5,483 nucleotides of DNA from Thermoplasmata archaeon (lineage in GTDB: Archaea > Thermoplasmatota > Thermoplasmata > Thermoplasmatales > Thermoplasmataceae): the NCBI GenBank assembly GCA_021811505.1, contig JAJZOM010000100.1, positions 1 through 5,483 of the forward strand, given 5' to 3'. The notes under the pieces were generated by a model. It searched no databases and was not told the origin of the DNA. It saw only the letters and a list, made by a program, of their open reading frames with translations. The translations under genes and the position numbers were made by a program. Shown here in pieces: positions 1 to 4,896 of the stretch (its first letter is position 1; the number at the start of each line of letters is the position of its first letter).

Positions 1-518
1 GATCTGATTTCAGACTGATCACAAGAAGCGTTCCTTTCGGCGAAAGCGCAACCAGAAGCAAAAAGGGAAGGTACGAGATCAAGGATAACCTTTTATCTTT
101 CTGGTTCACTCACGTATACGGCAGGAGTCAACCGCCATCAGAGACTGTGCTTAACTTGTTTGTTAGCAAACGGTTCGAGTTTCTTGCTGAGGATTTTCTC
201 TTGAAATGGATCAACAGGAACGGAGAGCGAGTTGTAAGATCAGGCAGGTGGTGGGGTGCTGTCCACCTAGACGATGGAAAGTACGAGCAAAGGGAGATAG
301 ACGTGATCGTGGAAACTGAGTCACACTTGTATGTCGCGGAATGCAAATGGACCGGGAATCCTGTAGGGGAGAAGGAATTAAGGTGGCTGAAAGAATCTGC
401 AGGGGGGATACGGACAACAAAACCCATTCGATGGGTGCTCTTCAGCAAGAGCGGTTTCAGCATTTCCAAGAGCAAGGATGTTTACCTGTTTGATCCCGCT
501 CAGATAGTTGAATCTTGA
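1..518 (+). CDS. Archaeal AAA-type ATPase, C-terminal DUF234 / PD-(D/E)XK-like region (5' truncated)
   Basis: The reading frame is open from base 3 to the TGA at 516-518, giving 171 visible residues; the true start lies before the window, and the GTG at 147 is internal. Visible residues 22-39 (GRYEIKDNLLSFWFTHVY) match the conserved entry into the DUF234 domain that follows the P-loop ATPase domain in archaeal ATPases of the PF01637 type. Further on, the frame has the order FEFLAEDFL (about 58-66), then an EID motif with D100, then AECKW with E113 and K115. This is the E...D...ExK pattern of PD-(D/E)XK nuclease-like folds, which is commonly seen in this family's C-terminus. The ATPase domain itself is not in the window. 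Family members are usually around 450 residues and lack a firmly assigned role; a DNA-related or mobile-element-related job is often guessed. Whether the nuclease-like site is active cannot be told. No terminator is obvious after the stop. Confidence 0.8.
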   Translation, partial: SDFRLITRSVPFGESATRSKKGRYEIKDNLLSFWFTHVYGRSQPPSETVLNLFVSKRFEFLAEDFLLKWINRNGERVVRSGRWWGAVHLDDGKYEQREIDVIVETESHLYVAECKWTGNPVGEKELRWLKESAGGIRTTKPIRWVLFSKSGFSISKSKDVYLFDPAQIVES

Positions 519-570
519 TGTATTTCGCAATGATCAGACTTCGAACTGTGCGGTTATACGGGGTGCGCTT

Positions 571-590
571 GAAAAAATACATTTTTAAAT
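571..590 (+). promoter_or_regulatory. Archaeal BRE/TATA promoter for the threonine dehydrogenase gene
   Basis: A purine-rich stretch (GAAAAAATAC, 571-580) that could serve as the BRE precedes the T/A block TTTTTAAAT at 582-590. The centre of this TATA-like block is about 30 bases ahead of the ATG at 616, so transcription would begin at or just before the start codon. No Shine-Dalgarno sequence is present in the bases before the ATG, which fits a leaderless mRNA. Position and composition are read directly; promoter activity is inferred. Confidence 0.65.
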
Positions 591-615
591 TCCCGGGATA
601 TGCTACTGCATTCTT

Positions 616-1569
616 ATGGTTAAAATTCTTATTACTGGTTCTTTGGGTCAAATAGGCAGTGAACTTGTAACTATTCTTGCAAAACGGTTCGGAAAGTCAA
701 GCATTCTGATGACTGATGTGAAGGAGCCTGCTGTCAAAAACTCTGAGGATGTTGAATTCAGCATTCTTGACGTGACCAACGCAGACTCTGTCCGCAGTAT
801 TGTCAGGGAAAACGGCATTACGGATATTTTCCATCTGGCATCGATTCTTTCCGCAGCCGGGGAAAAGAACCCCCAGAAAGCATTTGCGGTAAATTCAACA
901 GGTACGTTCAACGTGATCGATGCCGCGTCTTCACTTGGCATAAACAGATTAATCATACCAAGCACAATAGGCGTATTTGGTCCTGAAACTCCACGGGATA
1001 ATGTCCCTGACATTACCATTACTAGGCCGACTACGATGTATGGCATCACAAAGGTAAGCGCCGAGCTGCTCTCTTCATACTATCACGACAGGTTTGGGCT
1101 TGATGTCCGTGGAGTCAGATACCCCGGTATAATCAGCTATCTGACTCCTCCTTCAGCTGGAACCACTGATTATGCGGTAGACATGTTCTATCACGCTGTA
1201 AAACACCAGGAATACACCTGTTATCTCAGCCCTGAAACCACATTGCCTATGATGTACATGCCCGATGCCCTGAAATCGCTTCTGCGGCTTTTTGATGCTC
1301 CCGCTTCCAGCCTGAAACACCGGCTCGAATACAATATTTCATCCTTCAGTTTCAACCCCCAGGAACTCTATGGAGAAATAAAACGCCACGTCCTTGATTT
1401 CAGGGTCCGTTATGAACCGGACTTCCGTGAGGAGATAGCCAAAAACTGGCCCAGAACCCTTGATACAAGTGAAGCTGCAAAGGACTGGGGATTCTCGCCT
1501 GAATACAGTTTCAAGGAAACTGTGTCTGATATGATAGTCAATGTCAGGAAGATTCTTGATCTTGCCTGA
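616..1569 (+). CDS. tdh: L-threonine 3-dehydrogenase, extended SDR type
   Basis: This 317-residue cytosolic enzyme should oxidise L-threonine with NAD+ to 2-amino-3-oxobutanoate, the first step of threonine breakdown to glycine or aminoacetone. The N-terminus carries the Rossmann motif GSLGQIG (residues 8-14), and D34 at the end of the second strand fits NAD rather than NADP. The SDR active site is visible as S116-T117 in PSTIGVFGPE and Y142-x3-K146 in MYGITK. The stretches HLASILSAAGEKNP (73-86), RYPGIISY (168-175), AGTTDYAV (181-188) and PMMYMPDALK (211-220) are what I recall as characteristic of the SDR-type threonine dehydrogenases of Thermoplasma and Flavobacterium, and the length is the same as that group. 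These enzymes are unrelated to the zinc-dependent medium-chain Tdh. The alternative, a general nucleotide-sugar epimerase, is less likely given the TDH-specific blocks. The ATG at 616 places the Rossmann strand at residue 2, so no longer start is needed. The partner ligase gene (kbl) is not in the window. Confidence 0.92.
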   Translation: MVKILITGSLGQIGSELVTILAKRFGKSSILMTDVKEPAVKNSEDVEFSILDVTNADSVRSIVRENGITDIFHLASILSAAGEKNPQKAFAVNSTGTFNVIDAASSLGINRLIIPSTIGVFGPETPRDNVPDITITRPTTMYGITKVSAELLSSYYHDRFGLDVRGVRYPGIISYLTPPSAGTTDYAVDMFYHAVKHQEYTCYLSPETTLPMMYMPDALKSLLRLFDAPASSLKHRLEYNISSFSFNPQELYGEIKRHVLDFRVRYEPDFREEIAKNWPRTLDTSEAAKDWGFSPEYSFKETVSDMIVNVRKILDLA

Positions 1570-1610
1570 ACCGTTGATATTCGGCAATAACGATTATTAG
1601 CTGACAAAGG

Positions 1611-1661
1611 ATGAGGTGCACCGCGAATTTATGCCCCAAATGCGGAAGAGGTGAAAGATGA
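1611..1661 (+). CDS. Possible 16-codon micro-ORF with a CPKCG motif (leader peptide or chance)
   Basis: An ATG at 1611 opens a frame of 16 codons reading MRCTANLCPKCGRGER. Its TGA stop at 1659-1661 overlaps the ATG of the ABC ATPase gene (ATGA). It contains three cysteines, two of them in a CPxCG zinc-knuckle form. Purines (AAAGG) lie directly against its start, which is too close for a usual ribosome site. The overlap would allow translational coupling to the downstream gene. An ORF this short can arise by chance, and nothing else supports expression. Confidence 0.2.
   Translation: MRCTANLCPKCGRGER
1648..1654 (+). promoter_or_regulatory. Shine-Dalgarno site for the ABC ATPase gene
   Basis: GAGGTGA matches the archaeal 16S 3' end complement well. 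The GAGG core ends six bases before the ATG at 1658. This fixes the start of the ATPase gene and shows it is translated from a leadered message, unlike the dehydrogenase upstream. A weak A/T-rich element (GATTATTAG, 1592-1600) could be its TATA box, but read-through from the dehydrogenase is equally possible. Confidence 0.75.
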
Positions 1662-2581
1662 CTGTTCCACTTGAATCAATTGCATTGAAAATGACTTACA
1701 AATCTAAGGGAAAAGTCAATCCAGCAATAAAGGACTTCAGTTTCAGCGTGAAAAATAACAGCATCTTTTCTATTCTTGGCAGGAATGGTTCCGGTAAGAC
1801 CACGTTCGTAAAAATTTCCACCACGCAGCTGCGGCCGGATTCCGGAAGCATAAAGATATTCGGACGTGACGTTGTTGAAGAAGATCAGGAAGTCAGGAAA
1901 ATAATATCCCTTGTCCCTCAGGAGAGCAGGCCTTTTCCGTTTCTTACACCCTGGGAACATGTATATTATTTCCAGAAGATGCATGGCAATACAAGAGAAG
2001 GGTCCAAGGAGAGGGCACAATTTGTCATGGACCTTCTCGACATGGAATCATTCTGTGATACGGAATGTGTTAACCTCTCCGGAGGCCAGAAGCAACTGAC
2101 CATGGTTGCAATGGCTTTTTCCCTGGATTCTCAGATATATTTTCTGGATGAACCCACCATAGGGCTTGATATAATAACGAGGAAGAGGGTCTGGGAAGCC
2201 ATAATGGGCGTAAAAAAGAAGGGCAAGACAATAATCCTGACAACACATTACCTGGATGAAGCAGCATACCTCAGCGACGAGATATGTGTTGTAAGCAGGG
2301 GAAAGCTTGCTAAACAGGGAACCCTGGATGAACTGAGGTCTTCATTGAAGCATGATACAAGAATAATCATCAGGGATAGTGACTCCAGAGATAAACTGGC
2401 AAAATACGGGAAAGTGACTCATGACAACAGGGGAACGGTTCTCTACACCGATCACGATGCAGTCGAGTCGATACTGTCGGATAAGTCCATAAGAAAAGAC
2501 AAACTGGAACTCGGCCCCGTTGGCTTGGACGATGTATTTATATCCCTTGTGGGAGAAACTATTGAGGTTGATGAAAATTGA
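1658..2581 (+). CDS. ABC-2 type exporter ATP-binding protein (DrrA-like)
   Basis: A 307-residue ATPase subunit that would power the permease encoded immediately downstream. All nucleotide-binding motifs are intact: Walker A GRNGSGKTT (41-49), Q-loop glutamine 88 in VPQES, signature LSGGQ (140-144), Walker B YFLDEP (161-166) with catalytic E165, D-loop GLD (169-171) and switch H197 in TTHYLDEA. After the core there is an extra C-terminal domain of about 85 residues ending in LDDVFISLVGE (290-300), the tail typical of the DrrA/CcmA-like family that pairs with ABC-2 permeases for export of drugs, lipids or polysaccharides. The start ATG has a good Shine-Dalgarno site. The stop overlaps the TTG start of the permease (TTGA), so the two genes are surely co-translated. 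Substrate cannot be deduced from sequence. An importer is unlikely, since there is no binding-protein gene and the permease is of ABC-2 type. Confidence 0.93.
   Translation: MTVPLESIALKMTYKSKGKVNPAIKDFSFSVKNNSIFSILGRNGSGKTTFVKISTTQLRPDSGSIKIFGRDVVEEDQEVRKIISLVPQESRPFPFLTPWEHVYYFQKMHGNTREGSKERAQFVMDLLDMESFCDTECVNLSGGQKQLTMVAMAFSLDSQIYFLDEPTIGLDIITRKRVWEAIMGVKKKGKTIILTTHYLDEAAYLSDEICVVSRGKLAKQGTLDELRSSLKHDTRIIIRDSDSRDKLAKYGKVTHDNRGTVLYTDHDAVESILSDKSIRKDKLELGPVGLDDVFISLVGETIEVDEN
2564..2568 (+). promoter_or_regulatory. Shine-Dalgarno site deciding the TTG start of the permease
   Basis: GAGGT inside the end of the ATPase gene lies nine bases before TTG 2578. An in-frame TGA at 2572-2574 rules out any start further upstream in the permease frame, and the nearby ATG at 2571 is in a different frame. 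Together these point to TTG as the real start. Confidence 0.6.
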
Positions 2582-3315
2582 AGAACCAGATTCGATCGAT
2601 ATCAAGTCTGAATGCCATAAACGGCCTTTATCCACTTCTCAGGAGACCATTCGCCCTTGTTGCAATACTTTCAACGCCATTTTCGTTTCTCTTCTTCATA
2701 TACCTGTTCGGAGGACCTTCAAAAATACTGATTGCCTCACTGGGTGGCCTGTTGTTCACTATTGTGAATGCCGCCACTATGCTGCAGACGGACCTTCTTT
2801 TTTATAAACTTGACCTGAAATTTCAGCAGATGATTGCGGCTTCACCCATTAGCCCGATGACCTACACTATTGGCCTGGCTACCGGAAATATCCTCTTCAC
2901 CCTCCCCGGACTCGTAATATTCATGGCCATTGTGATCTATGTATCGCACATCGGGGTATTACAGATACTCGCTCTCTCAGCAACTCTTCTGGTGACCTGG
3001 ATAATTTTCTCCATGTTTTCATTCCTGGTGTCAACTAGAGTTAGGGAAATGAGAGATATATGGCCTATATCAGTAATGTTCTCCATAATATTCGGAGTGA
3101 TTCCCCCGATATATTATCCTATCAGTATTCTCCCTCAGGAGGTCCAGTACGTGGCTTACATGGTTCCTACCACATGGGCGGCGCTGATACTCAAGGGAAT
3201 AATCTACACAGGATTTTCCTCCATTGTGTTTCCCTCAGTGGTATTTGTGCTTGAAATGATTGGCGTTCTGGCATTTACCTACAGGTTTTCCGACTGGAAG
3301 AATAACAGGACGTGA
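2578..3315 (+). CDS. ABC-2 type exporter permease (DrrB-like)
   Basis: A 245-residue integral membrane protein forming the channel of the exporter. It probably works as a homodimer, since only one permease gene is present. Six hydrophobic segments can be seen by eye at about 26-45, 50-70, 98-122, 127-150, 163-183 and 215-235, the normal count for ABC-2 permeases. The region after segment five, with PPIYYPISILPQEVQ (176-190) and then MVPTTWAA (195-202), matches the family signature of a proline-rich turn followed by a conserved Pro near the last helices. Residues before the first segment include an RRP motif (22-24), as is usual just ahead of that helix. The start is TTG, overlapping the ATPase stop. 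The gene ends 43 bases from the convergent regulator gene. The substrate is unknown; nothing in the neighbourhood names it. Confidence 0.88.
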   Translation: MKNQIRSISSLNAINGLYPLLRRPFALVAILSTPFSFLFFIYLFGGPSKILIASLGGLLFTIVNAATMLQTDLLFYKLDLKFQQMIAASPISPMTYTIGLATGNILFTLPGLVIFMAIVIYVSHIGVLQILALSATLLVTWIIFSMFSFLVSTRVREMRDIWPISVMFSIIFGVIPPIYYPISILPQEVQYVAYMVPTTWAALILKGIIYTGFSSIVFPSVVFVLEMIGVLAFTYRFSDWKNNRT

Positions 3316-3326
3316 TCACGCTAAAA

Positions 3327-3334
3327 TTTGTTTT
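3327..3334 (+). terminator. T-rich tract, possible terminator of the exporter operon
   Basis: TTTGTTTT lies 12 bases after the permease stop, in the 43-base gap between convergent genes. Archaeal termination commonly uses plain T-runs without a hairpin. The A-rich block just before it (AAAA, 3323-3326) gives a shorter T-run on the other strand that might serve the regulator gene. Short and low in information, so only a suggestion. Confidence 0.35.
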
Positions 3335-3358
3335 CCCTGATCAAATGGATGCAAACAT

Positions 3359-4036
3359 CTATCCTATGTTCACTTCGACAACGCACTTGTTATTTCCGTC
3401 AGAGAATTTCTCCTTTATCATAAAGTTCTGATCTATGGAATTCTTGATTATTCCCGAACCCAGACTTCCACATATTATCTTGTTGTTGTTCTTTGCGAGC
3501 TCATAGAAAATACAGTTATGTCGAACTATGCGCACGACATCGTCCGTGATCTCGAGCTTTGCATAATATCCAAGCTTGTTCAGCGTGGAAACGAATTCCT
3601 TAAGCTTTGAGATCTTGTCCTCTCTTGTAATGGAAATGGCTGAATCAGCTTTCCTCCATCCGGATTCTGTAACAATTTTATCTGCAACCTTTCCGAGAAT
3701 GAGGTTGACCTTATCCCTTCCGAATTCACTCTCGATCTCGTCAACAAGCATTGTCGCAAAAGAGATGTATCTCTTTGGAAGGAGACTGAATCCTTTTTCC
3801 GTGAGTTCGTAAAATTTCCTGGGCCTTCCGGCTTTTCCTCCTCTGAAGAAAGAGTGCACATAACCCTTCATCTCCAGGGTTTCCATGTGTTCCTTTACAG
3901 CAGTCTTATTTATCTTGAGGAGATGTGAGAGATCGTCCATGCTCCTCTCGGCAAAACTCAATTCCGTAATTATGTTACCCTTAACGTTGCCCAGAAGCCC
4001 GCTGAGATCATCTGCTCCTTCGTGGACTGCTTCCAT
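3359..4036 (-). CDS. SufR-like winged-helix regulator with three-cysteine C-terminal domain
   Basis: A predicted DNA-binding regulator of 225 residues from the ATG at 4036; a TTG at 4045 would add three residues. The N-terminal 85 residues form a winged HTH: a recognition-helix region around INKTAVKEHMETLEMKG (42-58) and a wing GGKAGRPRKFYELTEKG (66-82) like those of the ArsR/DeoR-type SufR and COG2345 families. The middle part (about 90-165) looks helical and charged. The C-terminal domain holds the only three cysteines in the protein: C175 (after RHN), C189 (IICGS) and C218 (KCVVEV). From memory, bacterial SufR binds an Fe-S cluster through a C-x12-C-x13-H-x14-C pattern; here the spacing is C-x13-C-x28-C, so the total second-to-last gap is the same, but Gln203 sits where His would be. 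The gene is divergent from sufC-sufB, which supports a role as an Fe-S-responsive repressor of that operon. The link to SUF is inference; another cluster or metal sensor is possible. Confidence 0.8.
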   Translation of the reverse strand: MEAVHEGADDLSGLLGNVKGNIITELSFAERSMDDLSHLLKINKTAVKEHMETLEMKGYVHSFFRGGKAGRPRKFYELTEKGFSLLPKRYISFATMLVDEIESEFGRDKVNLILGKVADKIVTESGWRKADSAISITREDKISKLKEFVSTLNKLGYYAKLEITDDVVRIVRHNCIFYELAKNNNKIICGSLGSGIIKNSIDQNFMIKEKFSDGNNKCVVEVNIG

Positions 4037-4064
4037 ATTGATCAAGTAGATACATGCGGATTGG

Positions 4065-4074
4065 ATATATATAA
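4065..4074 (-). promoter_or_regulatory. TATA box for the SufR-like regulator
   Basis: On the minus strand the block reads TTATATATAT, preceded by ACTAAA, which could be the BRE. Counting about 26 bases from its centre puts the transcription start near 4044, only eight or so bases before the ATG at 4036. The message would thus be leaderless or nearly so. This favours the ATG at 4036 over TTG 4045, though leaderless use of TTG 4045 is not excluded. Confidence 0.55.
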
Positions 4075-4082
4075 TTTAGTCA

Positions 4083-4110
4083 GTTTAAACATATGAAAGT
4101 GTTTAAATAT
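4083..4110 (+). promoter_or_regulatory. Tandem TATA-like elements / direct repeat ahead of sufC
   Basis: Two similar blocks, GTTTAAACAT (4083-4092) and GTTTAAATAT (4101-4110), lie 18 bases apart start to start. The downstream one (TTTAAATAT) preceded by ATGAAAGTG fits a BRE/TATA pair that would start transcription near 4132, just ahead of the sufC start. The upstream one would give a start near 4113. The first block includes the perfect palindrome GTTTAAAC. They may be two promoters, or one TATA box plus a regulator-binding repeat. Confidence 0.5.
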
Positions 4111-4130
4111 GGTATTTGCATCGTTTCCGT

Positions 4131-4136
4131 AAGGTG
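4131..4136 (+). promoter_or_regulatory. Shine-Dalgarno-like site supporting the sufC start at TTG 4143
   Basis: AAGGTG sits six bases before TTG 4143. The upstream in-frame TTG 4116 precedes the transcription start predicted from the nearer TATA box, and the GTG at 4134 is part of this very motif. If transcription begins near 4132 the site would be partly missing and GTG 4134 could be a leaderless start instead. Confidence 0.4.
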
Positions 4137-4142
4137 CCAACA

Positions 4143-4883
4143 TTGCCGGAACTAGCAATCAGGGAACTCAGTGCTTCAGTTGAAAATAAACAGATACTTA
4201 AGGGAGTGAATTTAACAGTCAGAGGCGGGGAAATCCATGCCCTGATGGGACCAAACGGTGCTGGAAAGAGCACATTGGGGAATGTCCTCATAGGGCATCC
4301 GAATTATCAGATAACGGGCGGTACAATAGAACTCAACGGTACTGATCTCACGCACAAGACGCCTGAAGAAAGGGCACGAGCCGGACTGTTTCTTGCATTC
4401 CAGAGTCCGGTCGCTGTGGTTGGCGTAAAGCTGTCCACTTTCCTGAGAACAGCCTACAGGCAGGTTCATCCGGAAGATAAGGTGAGCCTTCAGCAGTTTT
4501 ATGACCGGATGAAGGTACACATGAGGAGAGTCGGTCTTGACGAGTCATTCATGTCCAGATCGGTAAACGACGGTTTCTCCGGTGGAGAAAGAAAGAGATT
4601 CGAGATACTTCAGATGGTTATGCTGAGACCGAAGATTGTCATACTGGACGAGATCGATTCCGGTCTTGACGTTGACGCCCTTAAACTGGTTGCAGATGAG
4701 ATCAGTGAATATTACAATGATGAGGTCGGGTTCCTGATAATCACACACTACCAGAGGATATTGAAGAACATAGCGCCTCAGTTCGTCCACATCCTCATAG
4801 ATGGAAAGGTAGCGATGGACGGGAACAGGGATCTTTCACTCAGAATAGAAGAGGAAGGCTACGACTGGATTAAGAATGCATAA
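4143..4883 (+). CDS. sufC: SUF system Fe-S cluster assembly ATPase SufC
   Basis: SufC is the cytosolic ABC-type ATPase that binds SufB (and SufD where present) and drives cluster assembly on that scaffold; it is not a transporter. With the chosen TTG start the protein has 246 residues, beginning MPELAIRELS, which fits the usual SufC N-terminus and length. Motifs: Walker A GPNGAGKST (36-44), Q-loop Q87 in AFQSPV, the short signature FSGGERKR (145-152), Walker B with D-loop VILDEIDSGLD (166-176) and switch H202 in ITHYQRIL. LDEIDSGLDVDALK and the SGGERKR form are specific to SufC rather than to transport ATPases. In-frame alternatives are GTG 4134 (three residues longer) and TTG 4116 (nine longer). 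sufB follows at once on the same strand, and a SufR-like regulator is divergent upstream, so the genes form an operon with local control. Sequence is intact with no missing catalytic residue. Confidence 0.95.
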   Translation: MPELAIRELSASVENKQILKGVNLTVRGGEIHALMGPNGAGKSTLGNVLIGHPNYQITGGTIELNGTDLTHKTPEERARAGLFLAFQSPVAVVGVKLSTFLRTAYRQVHPEDKVSLQQFYDRMKVHMRRVGLDESFMSRSVNDGFSGGERKRFEILQMVMLRPKIVILDEIDSGLDVDALKLVADEISEYYNDEVGFLIITHYQRILKNIAPQFVHILIDGKVAMDGNRDLSLRIEEEGYDWIKNA

Positions 4884-4888
4884 GGGGG
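4884..4888 (+). promoter_or_regulatory. Shine-Dalgarno site for sufB
   Basis: GGGGG (followed by AT) begins directly after the sufC stop. It is only two bases from the ATG at 4891 but eight from the ATG at 4897, so the second ATG is the better start. Confidence 0.5.
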
Positions 4889-4896
4889 ATATGAAT

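Noticed and set aside
147..518. A complete 123-residue gene beginning at GTG 147
   Set aside because: The same frame stays open to the window's left edge and the upstream residues match the conserved DUF234 entry, so the GTG is internal to a truncated gene.
648..1049. Long minus-strand frame inside the threonine dehydrogenase gene
   Set aside because: It is antisense to a well-recognised gene and shows no recognisable domain.
1570..1657. Search for an RNA gene or riboswitch between the dehydrogenase and the exporter
   Set aside because: No tRNA-like arms, strong hairpin or conserved RNA motif was seen; only a weak A/T-rich element, the micro-ORF and a Shine-Dalgarno site.
1676..2020. Minus-strand frame inside the ABC ATPase gene
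   Set aside because: Antisense shadow of the Walker A to Q-loop region, with no motif of its own.
2520..2807. Plus-strand frame spanning the ATPase-permease junction, including ATG 2571
   Set aside because: It overlaps both real genes in another frame and its protein shows no family features; the permease frame beginning at TTG 2578 has six clear membrane segments.
3313..3343. Two TGATCA palindromes in the gap between the convergent genes
   Set aside because: The same six bases recur elsewhere in the window (for example near 532 and 4039), so they look like chance, not a site.
1658..4883. Idea that the two ABC ATPases (exporter and SufC) belong to one system
   Set aside because: They lie in separate transcription units with an opposite-strand gene between them, and SufC has the assembly-specific motifs instead of transporter features.
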